This document shows, one piece after another, positions 1-11,009 of a DNA stretch of 57,377 bases. Every line of letters begins with the position of its first letter. Position 1 is the first letter of the stretch. Source of the stretch: Deltaproteobacteria bacterium (GTDB lineage Bacteria > Desulfobacterota > Desulfobulbia > Desulfobulbales > Desulfurivibrionaceae); the NCBI GenBank assembly GCA_021802645.1, contig JAJZRO010000012.1:18395-75771 (forward strand). The letters are read 5' to 3'. The position numbers and the translations under genes were made by a program. A model generated the notes under the pieces. It searched no databases. It was not told the DNA's origin and saw nothing but the letters and a program-made list of their open reading frames with translations.

Positions 1-1531
<1,531 letters not shown>

Positions 1532-1535
<4 letters not shown>

Positions 1536-3556
1536 GGGCGTTGCCTTTGGGGTTCGGGGTTGCGCCGTTTGAGCGGCAGATCGACCATCATGGCGGTAAA
1601 GCGGCCCGGTTCGCTTTCCACATGGAGCCGGCCGCCCATGTCGCGGACCAGGCTATGGCTGATGGAAAGGCCGAGCCCGGTGCCGTCGCCCGGCTTCTTG
1701 GAGGAGAAGAAGGGGTCGAAGATATGGCCGACGATCTCCGGCGGAATACCGGTGCCGTAGTCCTTGATGGTGGTGCGAAGGTACGGCTGGTCGCCGATGG
1801 TGACTACGGCGGTGAGGATTTCCACCTTCTTGCCGGGCGCCTTGCTCTTGTACCGCTGGTTCAGGGCATAGCGGGCGTTGCTGAACAGATTCAGAAAGAC
1901 CTGCTGGAGTTGCTGCGGGTTCACCAGCACCGGCGGCAGCTCGGCCGGCAGCTCCGGATGGGGCGCGGTGAGGCACTGGCCGGCAGCGATGTTCGCCAGC
2001 GCCGACGGCAATTTCCCCGGCGGATTGAAGACGATGCTGATGCCGTCCTTCAGCATCTGGTGGCGGATCAGGGCCAGGGCGTCGTCGATGACCGCGGCGA
2101 CGGCCACCTCCTCCACCCCCTTGTCGCGCTGGCGGGCAAAGGCGAGGAGATTCTTGACGATGCCGGCGATGCGCTCGCCTTCCTTGATGATGCGCTGGAG
2201 CACCTCCAGCAGGACCTTGTGCTCGCCGGTCAGATCGAGATGGATTTGCGTCGATTCGTCGAGCAGCACCTGGGCGTAATTGATGATGCCGTTGATGGGA
2301 TTGTTGATCTCGTGGGCCACCCCGGCCGCCAGCTCGCCGATGGAGGCGAGTTGGCCGGCCCGCATGGTTTCGGCCTGCAGGGCCTTCTCCTCGGTGATGT
2401 CCCGCAGCAGGATGAGCGCCTTGGTCTGGCCGTCCACGTCCATGAACGGCGCGTAACTCTGCTCGTAGAAGCGACCGTTGGCCATGAGCTCCTCGGTGCG
2501 CTGGATGGCGCCGCTCTCGATGGCGGCATGCATGCGGCAGACCTCGCAGGGCACTTCCCGCCCCTTGTAGACCCGGTAGCATTTCTCGCCCAGCTTGTCG
2601 CCGAACTGGGTGCGCAACACCTCGTTCTGGTATTCGATCTCGAAATTGCGGTTGAGGATGTGCATCCCCTGCCCCAAGGCGGCGAGCATGCCGCGGAACT
2701 TGTCGCGTTCCGTGCGCATCACCTCCTCGATGCGCTTCTGCTCGGTGATATCCTCGAAGCTGCCGATGCAGCCGATGATTTCACCCCGGTCATCACGCAA
2801 GGCCGCACTGTTGAACCGCGCTACCCGATGCTCGCCAGCCTTGGTGCGAATCAACCGCTCCTGGCCCTGCACCCGGCCATCCGCCGCGGAAACGAATTGA
2901 CAACACGCGGTCGAGGCGTCCTCCCCCGCCATGACCAGATGGCAGCTCTGGCCGAGCATCTCGCGTTCCCGATAGCCGGTAATCTCCCTGGCTTTGTCAT
3001 TCCAACTGGTCACTCGCCCTTTCTGGTCCACGGTAAAGATGGCACTGGGACTGACCCGATAAAGCAACTCCGCCTGCTCCTTGGCCTGGACCAATTCGGC
3101 CGTCCGCCGCCGGACTCGTTCTTCCAGCCGCTCCTGGTCGCTGCGCAGCAGCTCGGCCGCCTCCTTGCGCTCGGTCACGTCGCGCATCGACTCGACCATG
3201 CCGAGCAGTTCCCCCTCCTCGCTCAACAGCGGCGAGGCGCTGATCTCGAAGGTGCGGACCAGGCCGTCGCCCGCTGGGTATTCGTGCTCGACCCGCACCT
3301 GGGCGCCCTGCGCCCGCACCATCAGGAGCGGACAGGGGCGGCCGACGTGGTCGCAGGTCTCGGCCAGGCCGAAGATGAGCTGATGGCAGCGGGGCAGGTC
3401 GTCGATGGGGCGGTCGCCGCAGCGGGAATAGTCGCGGGCGGCCCGATTCATCAGGTTTACCCGGAAGTCGGTGCCGACGACGATGATCGGATCGGCCATG
3501 CCGTCGATGGCCGCCTGCAGGAAGCGATACTTGTCACCCAGATACTTTCTCAGCAA
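1532..3556 (-). CDS. Soluble PAS-PAS-PAS sensor histidine kinase
   Basis: This 674-residue kinase has no membrane segment, so it should sense a cytoplasmic signal. Three PAS modules occupy roughly 10-130, 160-280 and 285-400. The third carries a Cys pair in EVPCEVCRM that could bind a metal or respond to redox state. A HisKA domain follows with the H-box AAGVAHEINNP near residue 410, then an HATPase domain with N-box NLFSNARYAL, G1 DYGTGIPP and G2 GTGLGLSI. The start is a TTG preceded by GAGGTG at good spacing; no upstream ATG is in frame. It overlaps the downstream sigma-54 regulator by 4 nt, its likely phosphotransfer partner. The signal is unknown. Confidence 0.93.
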
Positions 3557-3654
3557 TGGCCCACCTCGATCGGACCGGGCTCATCCGGCGCTCTTGCGCC
3601 GCCCGCCCCTGCCGGAGATGAATGCAATTTCGTTGCCAATCGCTTCGTCTTTTT

Positions 3655-4473
3655 TCAGAGCAGCCGATCCAGTTCCTTGGCCAGATAGCCGAGGTGCTGC
3701 TTCTCCTCGTCGGCCATGGAAAGGAAGAAGCCGCGGGTATCGGCGGCAACGCTCTTCTGGGCCATGCGGCTGTAAAGGTCGAGCGCCTGGGTTTCAAGCG
3801 CCATGGCCAGCTCCAGGATGTCGTGCGGGGTGCGGAGGTGCGCCTTGGCCCGGTCGAAGAATTCCGCCACCCGCTGCCCGCCCTCCATGATCCCGAGATC
3901 CTGGGCCGTGAATGCCGCGCCGCCGTGGTGCGTGCGGTACTCCTCGACGAGCCGCGCCTTGTGTTTCTCCTCAAAGTGCGCAAGCTGCTCGTAGAGTCGC
4001 TGCTGCTCGGGGCCGGCCGCCTGGGCCTCCAACTGCCGATAGAAGCCCTGGAGGCCGTCCTCCATGGCATAGGCCAGGGCCGCGGCATCGCCGTATTCCA
4101 AATCGCCGGTGAAGAGTTCGAGCCCCGCCGCCTCGGGGCCGGTGGCCTGGCCCCCTTCCCACGCCTTGATGCCGCCGCTCAGGTTGTAGACCTCGCGGAA
4201 CTCCTGGCCGGCCAAGAGCTGCGCCGCCGCCTTGCTCCGCCCACCCACCGCGCAGTAGACGAGGAGCGGCTGCTCCTTGTTGAGCTCGGCCAGCCGGTCG
4301 GGCAACTCGCGGATGGGGATGAGCTTGGCGCCCGCCAGATGGCCGGCCTCGTACTCCTTGGGCTGACGCACGTCGAGCAGCTGGTACTCCGTGCTGCCAT
4401 GGCCCTCGATATACGCCTTGGCCTCGGCCGGGGTCATGTCCCGCACCGGGGTGAAGAGATTCTTCCAGTTCAT
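3655..4473 (-). CDS. Rhodanese domain fused to a ferritin-like (rubrerythrin-type) domain
   Basis: The 272-residue protein begins at an ATG behind GGAGGAG. Residues about 9-105 form a single rhodanese domain; the active-site loop is YCAVGGRS with Cys near residue 74, so it can carry a persulfide. Residues about 125-272 are a four-helix ferritin-like domain with ExxH-type pairs (EEKHK and EEKQH) and further helical Glu residues that could bind a di-iron site, as in rubrerythrin. No C-terminal rubredoxin-type CxxC knuckle is present. The combination suggests a role in sulfane sulfur or peroxide handling in an anaerobe; this is inferred from domains only. It lies upstream of the kinase pair on the same strand, separated by about 100 nt. 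Confidence 0.88.
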   Translation of the reverse strand: MNWKNLFTPVRDMTPAEAKAYIEGHGSTEYQLLDVRQPKEYEAGHLAGAKLIPIRELPDRLAELNKEQPLLVYCAVGGRSKAAAQLLAGQEFREVYNLSGGIKAWEGGQATGPEAAGLELFTGDLEYGDAAALAYAMEDGLQGFYRQLEAQAAGPEQQRLYEQLAHFEEKHKARLVEEYRTHHGGAAFTAQDLGIMEGGQRVAEFFDRAKAHLRTPHDILELAMALETQALDLYSRMAQKSVAADTRGFFLSMADEEKQHLGYLAKELDRLL

Positions 4474-4666
4474 TGCAGCTCCTCCTGCGCAGGATTTGGC
4501 GGCATTCCTCGCGCATCGTCCGGCAGGCGACGGAGTCCCGTCTCCCACCGATCATCACCTTGTTTCACTTCGGAATGCCGTGGCTGGTCTGTCGTCTATT
4601 TAACCCCTCGGCGCGCAAAGGAGCAAGCCAACCATCCCCTCCTCCCGGCCCGGCGGAATTTTTCTT

Positions 4667-4694
4667 TTCAACTTATCGTGAAACTTTTTACAAT
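4667..4694 (+). promoter_or_regulatory. Possible sigma-70 promoter for the CheW-CZB gene
   Basis: In an AT-rich stretch of the 265-nt divergent intergenic region, TTCAAC (4667-4672) and TACAAT (4689-4694) are separated by 16 nt and lie about 45 nt before the start codon of the CheW-like gene. Pattern match only. Confidence 0.35.
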
Positions 4695-4738
4695 ACGATA
4701 AACAAGAAACGCACACATCCCTTCGGGAGAAGAGCACC

Positions 4739-5596
4739 ATGACCATAGCCACTAGGGCCGATTCGCAGGCCATCTATACCCAGGACATCGAATATCTGGT
4801 CTTCCAGGCCGGGAACCAACTCTTCGCCGTGCCCTACCTCTATCTCGTCTCCATCCTCGATTCGCCCGCCATCACGCCGGTGCCGAACATGGCGCCCCAC
4901 GTGCGCGGGATCATCGACTTCCACGGCACCACCGTGCCGCTCTACGACCTGCGGATCAAGATGGGGCTTCCGTCGCTGCCGGAGGAAACCAAAGAGATCG
5001 TCGCCACCCTCACGATCCGCAAGCAGGACCACCTGAACTGGCTCGACAAGCTGAAACGGGAGGTGGCGCAAGGCGGCCCCATCACGGTGGAGACCGATCC
5101 CCACTGCTGCGCCTTTGGCCGCTGGTACGACTCCTACCAGCCGGATTCCTTCGCGCTCCAGTCCTACATGACCCAGTTCGACGCGCCCCACCGGAAGATC
5201 CACCGGATCGCCCTGGAGGCGCAGCAGTACCTCAAAAACCATGAGCCGGCCAGCGCCCACGACCTCATCGCCAAGACCGAGGCAACGGAACTCAGACGGC
5301 TCCTGCGCCTCTTCGACGAAGCGGCGGACAAGATCAAGACCCTCTCCTTTGAATACGCCATCGTCATCGACCTGCCGGGCCGCGACCGCTTTGCCCTCGG
5401 CGCCGACGGCCTCAAGCACTTCGACCGCTTCGCCGAGGTGATCTACCCCCTGCCCCACGTCTTTACCCAGGAACGGCTCAACTTCGTCGATGCCATCGGC
5501 CGGCAACAGGGCAGCGAGGAAAATCGGGAGGTGCTCATCCTGAACCTTCCTCTCGTCCTCAGTCCGGACCTGCCCCCGGCCCGAACCGCCGCCTGA
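4739..5596 (+). CDS. CheW-like protein with an internal chemoreceptor zinc-binding (CZB) domain
   Basis: The 285-residue soluble protein opens with a CheW-like half (residues about 16-80, including HVRGIIDFHGTTVPLYDLR). The central part (about 95-200) reads as a CZB domain: H98 in DHLNW, C124 in CAFGRWY, and H151/H155 in HRKIH supply the 3His-1Cys zinc site typical of the family. The last third (about 205-275; RFALGADGL, VDAIGRQQG, EVLILNL) resembles the C-terminal CheW strands, so the CZB appears inserted within or after the CheW fold. CheW couples chemoreceptors to CheA, and CZB domains respond to zinc or oxidants in receptors and diguanylate cyclases. No cheA or receptor gene is adjacent. 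A GGGAGAAG sequence precedes the ATG. Confidence 0.85.
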   Translation: MTIATRADSQAIYTQDIEYLVFQAGNQLFAVPYLYLVSILDSPAITPVPNMAPHVRGIIDFHGTTVPLYDLRIKMGLPSLPEETKEIVATLTIRKQDHLNWLDKLKREVAQGGPITVETDPHCCAFGRWYDSYQPDSFALQSYMTQFDAPHRKIHRIALEAQQYLKNHEPASAHDLIAKTEATELRRLLRLFDEAADKIKTLSFEYAIVIDLPGRDRFALGADGLKHFDRFAEVIYPLPHVFTQERLNFVDAIGRQQGSEENREVLILNLPLVLSPDLPPARTAA

Positions 5597-5612
5597 GCCC
5601 CCAGGTTGACGC

Positions 5613-8075
5613 TTAGCCGGCGGCCGGCCCGCGCTGGCGGGCGAGGATCGCCACCTTGAGCGGGTCGTTGACCGCCAGCGAGCAGACCAGGGCGGCACCG
5701 ACGACAAAGACGATCTGACGCCACGGCAGCGGCGCCATCTCGCCCAACCCGTAAGCCCCGATGAGCACCCCCACGCCACCGTCCGCCGCCATGGCCAGGG
5801 TCAGCACCGTGCTCGGCCGCGACGCCCAGAACATCCGGCGCTCCCGGATCGAAACCAGCGAAAAGAGTGCGAAGAAGAGCAGGAGCAGGAAGGCGAAGGT
5901 CGGCAGCCGGTTGTCGCCGGCAGCGCCGAGCCCGAACCAGTGCCAGCCCAGGGCGAGCAGCCCGAGCGACTCGGCCAGCATCAGCACCCCGAGGATGACG
6001 GCGAGCCGGACCAACGGGCGGATATTCCAGGTCTCCGGGGACGACGACGGCCGCACGCGGTCGGTGGCCAAGGCGATCTTGACGAAATCGGTCATGAAGA
6101 TGAGCAGGACCATGGCCAGCGCGGAGATCACGAATCTGCCGGTGACGAGGAACGGCAGCACCACGAAGCCGGTCTTGAGGATGGTGCGGCTCACCTTGTT
6201 GATGACCCAGGTCAGCACCCGCTGGTAGACGGCGCGGCCGTTCTTGACCAGATCGACGATGCAGGCCAGCCCTTCCTGGGTCAAGACCACGCTGGCCGCG
6301 CCCTTGGCCACGTCGGTGGCGCCGCTCACCGCGATGCCGACCTCGGCCTGGCGCAAGGCCGGGGCGTCGTTGACGCCGTCGCCGGTCATGCCGACGATAT
6401 GGCCGGCCGCCTGCAACCGCTTGACCACCAGGAACTTGTCCTCCGGAAAGACCTCGGCGACCCCGCCGACCCCGTCGATCCGCTCCACCGTGCGGCCCGG
6501 CGCCGCCACTTCGGCGGCGCGCAGCTCCGGCGCCCGGATCACCTCGCCAAGCCCCAGTTGCCGGGCGATTTCGCTGGCGACCGGCAAGCCATCGCCGGTC
6601 AGCATCTTGACCGCAACGCCGAGGGAACGCAGCTCCTCCAGCAGCCGGCGCGAATCGGCGCGCAGCGGGTCGGCAAGCAGCACCACGCCGACGAAACGCC
6701 ACGGCCCCTGGCCTTCCGCCCGCCCTACCCCCAGGGTGCGGAAACCAGTGCGGGCCGCCGCGCTCGCCTCCGCCTCCAGCGCGGCAAGCAGCGGCTCTTC
6801 CAGGTTGGCGGCCGCTGCCACCGTCCGCAGGGCGCCCTTCATCACCCGGTACGTCCGGCCGCCGACCTCGACCATTGCCTCGGTCCGCCGCGTCTTCGGC
6901 GAAAAGGGCACGAACGACTGGGGCGGGCCGATCCCCTCGAGCAGCCGCCGCTCGCGGGCCGCGCGCAAAAAGGCCAGATCGATGGGGTCCTGGTCGGCCT
7001 CGTGGCTGGCCAGCGCCCCGGCACGGATCACGTCGTCGTCGGTGAAGCCGGGCTGCGGCGTTACCCCGGTCAGCCCCAGCCGGTTCATGGTGAGGGTGCC
7101 GGTCTTGTCGGCACAGACCACGTCCATATTGGCGGCATCCTCGGCCGCGCTGAGCCTGGTAATCAGCACGCCGAGCCGCGCCAGCTCCCGGGCCCCCACC
7201 GCCATGCTCACCGTGAACATCACCGGCAGCGCCACCGGAATCGCCCCCATCAGCACCACCAGCGCCAGCGGTAGAATCTCCACCAGCGGCAGCCCCTTGA
7301 GCAGTGCGCCAACGAACGCCACCGCCACCTGCACCCCGACGATGACGAACAGCCACTTCACCACCCGGCTGACCACCTCCTCGACGTGCAGCTTCGGCCG
7401 GGCGCTGGCCACCAGTTGGGTGGTGCGGCCGAAGTAGGTCCGCACCCCGGTCGCCACCACCACCGCGGTGGCCTCGCCCTGCCGCACCACTGCCCCGGAA
7501 TAGAGGAGATCGTCGACTCCTCTGGCAAGTTCCCGCGATTCGCCGGTGAGGGCGGATTGATCCACCCGCACATCGCCGTCGACCACCTGCACGTCGGCGG
7601 GGATGAAGTCGCCGGTACGGATTCGCACCACGTCGCCGGCCACCAGTTCAGGGGCCGGCAGCGGCTGCCAGTTCCCGTCTCGCAGCACCCGGCTCATCAC
7701 CTGCAAGCGGTGACGCAAGGCCGCCACTGCCGCCGAGGCGCGCTGCTCCTGGAAGAAACTGACCACCGCGTTCACCACCAGGAGGCCCAGCACCACCCCG
7801 AGGTCGGTGTACTTGTGGAGGAGAAAGGAAAGGGCGGCGATGAGTTCGAGCATCCACGCCGACAGCCCCCAGAACTTGCTGGCAAAGAGTAGAACCGGGT
7901 GGGGGTGCTTTTCGGGCACGTCGTTCGGCCCCTCTTGCGCCAGCCGGGCCTTAGCCGCGGCGACACTCAGGCCGGTCTGGCGATTCGAGCCAAAGGCGGC
8001 CAGCGCCTCGGCGGCCGTCCTGGCCGGGGCGGTCTGGCGCTCGCGGGAATCCGTTGGGGTGGTCGGAATGGTCAT
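5613..8075 (-). CDS. P-type (P3A-like) proton-transporting ATPase
   Basis: This 820-residue membrane pump has the full P-type ATPase set: actuator motif TGES (177-180), phosphorylation motif DKTGTLT with Asp323, and the hinge TGDGVNDAPAL. The N-terminal cation-ATPase segment and the membrane motif GAIPVALPVMF match the plasma-membrane H+-ATPase family (P3A) rather than Ca2+ or heavy-metal pumps; no CPx motif or metal-binding N-terminal domain is present. It should use ATP to export protons or set membrane potential. The neighbours (a methyltransferase gene upstream on the same strand, the CheW gene convergent) give no functional clue. Ion specificity is inferred from family resemblance. Confidence 0.9.
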   Translation of the reverse strand: MTIPTTPTDSRERQTAPARTAAEALAAFGSNRQTGLSVAAAKARLAQEGPNDVPEKHPHPVLLFASKFWGLSAWMLELIAALSFLLHKYTDLGVVLGLLVVNAVVSFFQEQRASAAVAALRHRLQVMSRVLRDGNWQPLPAPELVAGDVVRIRTGDFIPADVQVVDGDVRVDQSALTGESRELARGVDDLLYSGAVVRQGEATAVVVATGVRTYFGRTTQLVASARPKLHVEEVVSRVVKWLFVIVGVQVAVAFVGALLKGLPLVEILPLALVVLMGAIPVALPVMFTVSMAVGARELARLGVLITRLSAAEDAANMDVVCADKTGTLTMNRLGLTGVTPQPGFTDDDVIRAGALASHEADQDPIDLAFLRAARERRLLEGIGPPQSFVPFSPKTRRTEAMVEVGGRTYRVMKGALRTVAAAANLEEPLLAALEAEASAAARTGFRTLGVGRAEGQGPWRFVGVVLLADPLRADSRRLLEELRSLGVAVKMLTGDGLPVASEIARQLGLGEVIRAPELRAAEVAAPGRTVERIDGVGGVAEVFPEDKFLVVKRLQAAGHIVGMTGDGVNDAPALRQAEVGIAVSGATDVAKGAASVVLTQEGLACIVDLVKNGRAVYQRVLTWVINKVSRTILKTGFVVLPFLVTGRFVISALAMVLLIFMTDFVKIALATDRVRPSSSPETWNIRPLVRLAVILGVLMLAESLGLLALGWHWFGLGAAGDNRLPTFAFLLLLFFALFSLVSIRERRMFWASRPSTVLTLAMAADGGVGVLIGAYGLGEMAPLPWRQIVFVVGAALVCSLAVNDPLKVAILARQRGPAAG

Positions 8076-8268
8076 GGCTGCGCCTCAAACAACCGGATCG
8101 AAACCCAGGCCAAACCCGCAGCCGGGGCGGGAACGGAAGCAGTGACCGGCGGCGGGAAGATTTGCGCCCGCCTCTCTCTTTCGATGGTACGTTGGGCCGC
8201 AAGGGAAGTAAATCGAAATCTCGGGCACGGCGCCGGCCGCAGGGCGCAGACTGGGTTGGTCTGCTGCC

Positions 8269-8964
8269 TCACCCCGGGCGGCCGGCCAGCCGGACCACCA
8301 GCATCTCGTTGCCGCCCCGCTGGAACTCGTAAGCCACACGTCGGACCTCGCTCCGGCAGCCCCGTTGGGCCAGGGACGTCTGCACCCAGGCCAGATGCGG
8401 CGAAGGCGCCCCAGCCAGGGTGAGCAGGGGGAAGAGCCGCACCTCGCGGGCCACCCGCAGCATCTCCAGCAGGGCGGCCAGGTGGAAGTCGGCGGAGAGG
8501 TGGTCGCTGTAGAGGAAAAGGAGGTGGGAGGAGAGCGCCAGGTCGAAGCTGCCGCTCGCCAGAGGCAACGCGGGCAGAGCGCCGGTGAGGTAACGGCCGG
8601 CCAAGCGGCCCTGTTCGTAGTCGGCAAGGAAGGCATCCATCGCCGCCAGGCGGAGGCGGCCCAGTTCCTCCACCGAGGGGATCGTCTCCCACACATAAGC
8701 CTCCTGGTTGGCGCGCAACTGCGCCAACACCGTTCCATGGGTGGCCGCAATCCGCGCCCGAATGGCAGCCGCGGCGAAGCGATAGAGCGGATCGACCGAG
8801 ACCACGCAACCGCCCCGCCTGGTCAAGGTCGCGTTGAAGGCCGCGGGCCCGTCGCCGCAGCCGAGGATGCGGCCCTGCAAATCCGCTGGCGTGAGGCCGA
8901 ACATGGCCACGTACTCGTCGTAGGAACGGCCCCAGGGGACGATCTCTTCCAGGGTAAAGCCCAT
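8269..8964 (-). CDS. SAM-dependent methyltransferase-like protein
   Basis: The 231-residue protein has a methyltransferase-like motif I (ILGCGDGPAAFN near residue 33), an acidic motif II region (VVSVDPLYRF) and FDLALSSHLLFLYS as the post-I/IV segment, followed by LLEMLRVAREVRLFPL. These fit a class I SAM methyltransferase fold. The substrate is unknown. The reading frame begins at an ATG (MGFTLEEIVPWGRS) and lies 193 nt upstream of the P-ATPase on the same strand. Confidence 0.75.
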   Translation of the reverse strand: MGFTLEEIVPWGRSYDEYVAMFGLTPADLQGRILGCGDGPAAFNATLTRRGGCVVSVDPLYRFAAAAIRARIAATHGTVLAQLRANQEAYVWETIPSVEELGRLRLAAMDAFLADYEQGRLAGRYLTGALPALPLASGSFDLALSSHLLFLYSDHLSADFHLAALLEMLRVAREVRLFPLLTLAGAPSPHLAWVQTSLAQRGCRSEVRRVAYEFQRGGNEMLVVRLAGRPG

Positions 8965-9038
8965 GAGAAGTCAGTCGGTCAGGGATGACAAGAGCGACCA
9001 GGGGCTGGTGCAGGGATGCCCGACCAACTCCCGGCGCC

Positions 9039-9587
9039 TCACAGGCCGGCGCATATCGCCTCCACGGAAAGCACCTCGGCAAAGAGGCCGTGCAGGGCGG
9101 CGAGGAAGGCCGCCTGCACCGCAGCCGCCGCCACGGTCACCTCGCCGAAGGAGAGGTCTCTGGTGGCGCAGGCGTCGTGAGCCAGCACGCAACGGAAGCC
9201 GAGGTCAGCGGCAGCGCGGGTGGTGGAGTCGATGCACATGTGGGTCATCATGCCGGCGATGACCAGCGTGTCGATGTGGTGGTCGCGCAGATGGGCCAGC
9301 AGCGGGGTTTCCCGGAAGCTGTTGGGATAGTGCTTCTGGATCACCATTTCGTCAACGAATGGGGTGACGCTAGAGTGGAAACGCACGCCGGCGGTATCAG
9401 GCAGGAAGAAGGTCGCCTCCGGCCGGCTGGCGACATGCTGGATATGCACGACGGGCAGCCCTTTGTGCCGGAAGGCGTGCAGCAGCACAGCCGCCATGGC
9501 CGCCGCCTGCGGCGAGCCCACCAGCTCCATGGCGCCGCCGGGGAAGTAATCGTTCTGGATGTCGATCAGCAGCAGTGCCTCGGTCAT
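9039..9587 (-). CDS. Isochorismatase-family cysteine hydrolase
   Basis: The 182-residue protein starts at MTEALLLIDIQNDYF, directly behind GAGGAGG. The catalytic triad of the family is visible: Asp in DIQNDYF, Lys in IQKHYPNSF and Cys in GMMTHMCIDS, with the preceding cis-peptide region intact. Family members hydrolyse amides or esters such as nicotinamide or isochorismate; specificity cannot be assigned here. The gene sits 10 nt downstream of the cupin gene on the same strand, so the two are likely co-transcribed. Confidence 0.92.
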   Translation of the reverse strand: MTEALLLIDIQNDYFPGGAMELVGSPQAAAMAAVLLHAFRHKGLPVVHIQHVASRPEATFFLPDTAGVRFHSSVTPFVDEMVIQKHYPNSFRETPLLAHLRDHHIDTLVIAGMMTHMCIDSTTRAAADLGFRCVLAHDACATRDLSFGEVTVAAAAVQAAFLAALHGLFAEVLSVEAICAGL

Positions 9588-9597
9588 TGGCTCCTCC

Positions 9598-9975
9598 TCA
9601 CTCCACAATGCGATAGCCGGCCGATTGCAAAGAGGGCCGGGTATAGACGAAGATCATCTCCACCGGTTCATCGAAGGGGTTGTAGAACCAGTGCACCGCG
9701 CCGCGCGGCACGAACATGGTATCGCCCTTGGCCATCTCCACCTCGGTGTCGCCCAGCCCGCTGATCCCCTTGCCGGAGAGGATGTAGATCACCTCCTCCG
9801 CCTCTTGGTGGACGTGCTTCTTGTGGGTGGCGGTCTTGGCCTCGAAGCGGCAGTAGGCAAAGGTGATATCCTCCGCGCCCACGGTCTCCTTGTCCACCAG
9901 GACCACCCGCTTGGCATTGTCCAGATTCTTGATCGGCTCGTTCCTGCCGTCTTCAAGCCCGAGAAGGTATTTCAT
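9598..9975 (-). CDS. Small single-domain cupin protein
   Basis: The 125-residue protein is one cupin barrel. Motif 1 reads HKKHVHQEAEEVIYILSG, with His and Glu residues that would bind a metal, and motif 2 reads GDTMFVPRGAVHWFYN. It starts at ATG behind GGGAG. Cupins of this size include isomerases, dioxygenases and ligand sensors, so no reaction is claimed. It is the first gene of a probable pair with the cysteine hydrolase. Confidence 0.88.
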   Translation of the reverse strand: MKYLLGLEDGRNEPIKNLDNAKRVVLVDKETVGAEDITFAYCRFEAKTATHKKHVHQEAEEVIYILSGKGISGLGDTEVEMAKGDTMFVPRGAVHWFYNPFDEPVEMIFVYTRPSLQSAGYRIVE

Positions 9976-10075
9976 CTGCGACTCCCTTGAGCGATAAACC
10001 GCACGAATCCCTTCATGTCTCTTTCTGTCTCCACCGCCACCAGGGGACGCCGCTCTCCTGAAAAAAAAGTGGCCA

Positions 10076-10873
10076 TCATGGCTTCCGGGCCAGCAAGTAA
10101 ATGCGAAAGAACAACAGTTCCACCTGACCGTCAGCGCCGGCCTGAGATTGAAAATTGCGGGCGATCACCTCCCGTGCATCGGCGAGATAGCCAGGCGGAA
10201 GCGGCAGGTCATAACAGTCGGGGTTCAGGTACCCTGCTGCAGCTCCGGACTCGAACATCTCGAAGACCTTGGCAGGGGAACAGCGTTGCCTTACGGATTC
10301 GATCTCCGCCGTTTGCACTGTAAACCCGGCGCGGGCAAAAAGCCCCGCATAATCCTGCGCGGTTTCGAGGAACAACCACGGAGAGCGAAAGCGGCTATAC
10401 TCGTTCCTGGTTCTGCAATCCTCTTTGAGGGAGTCGACAGCCAGAATAAAGTTCGGGCAGTAGTCTTTGCGGGCCGGTGCCTGGATGACCATGCGCCCAC
10501 CAGGACGAAGGGCGGCATGGCAATTCGCAATGGCGCGCTCTGGCTCGCGGAACCACTGGAAGGCCGAATTGCAGAAGATGGCGTCAAATTGCAAAGGCAT
10601 ATCGAGTGCCTCTGCGGAGCCGACATGGAATTCGATCTCCTTGCCGTGGTTGCGCATGGCCTCGGCAATCATGCCCTCGGAGGGATCGACCCCGACAACG
10701 GTACCATCGGTTTGCGCGCGGATGGCCTGAGTAAGGTGACCTGTTCCGCAGCCGAGGTCCAACACATTGTCGGTTCGGGAGATCTGCAACAGAGCATGCA
10801 GGCGTTCGCTTGCTGACTTCTGGAGCGTTGCCGTCTGCCGGTAGTTTGGAGCGATGGTGGTGAAATTACTCAC
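10076..10873 (-). CDS. Class I SAM-dependent methyltransferase (UbiE/trans-aconitate methyltransferase-like)
   Basis: Motif I is NVLDLGCGTGHLTQAI, followed by GVDPSEGMI, a QFDAIFCNSAFQWF post-motif typical of trans-aconitate and biotin-precursor (BioC) methyltransferases, and LRPGGRMVIQ. The start is uncertain. A GTG at 10873 (MSNFTTIAPNYRQ) gives a normal-length protein of about 265 residues; in-frame starts at 10927 (ATG) or 10948 (GTG) would add an unusual Cys- and Arg-rich leader. None has a convincing ribosome-binding site. The substrate is unknown. Confidence 0.85.
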   Translation of the reverse strand: MSNFTTIAPNYRQTATLQKSASERLHALLQISRTDNVLDLGCGTGHLTQAIRAQTDGTVVGVDPSEGMIAEAMRNHGKEIEFHVGSAEALDMPLQFDAIFCNSAFQWFREPERAIANCHAALRPGGRMVIQAPARKDYCPNFILAVDSLKEDCRTRNEYSRFRSPWLFLETAQDYAGLFARAGFTVQTAEIESVRQRCSPAKVFEMFESGAAAGYLNPDCYDLPLPPGYLADAREVIARNFQSQAGADGQVELLFFRIYLLARKP

Positions 10874-11009
10874 GGCAAGGATCTCTGTGATGTCCAACGT
10901 GAAGATTAAGCAGCGGCGCGGAAACATCATCGAGCATGAAAACGACACAACTGACTTTCATATGCCCACGGACTCCGCCATCTGCTTGGATCTTTGGTTA
11001 GCTTCGACT

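Noticed and set aside
1541-3688. Long open frame on the plus strand opposite the PAS histidine kinase
   Set aside because: Composition is low-complexity (His, Leu, Ala, Gly, Asp rich) with no family motif; it mirrors the GC-rich codon pattern of the kinase.
5443-7356. 637-codon minus-strand frame within the P-ATPase gene
   Set aside because: Arg/Gly/Ala-rich shifted-frame translation of the ATPase; the ATPase frame has all catalytic motifs.
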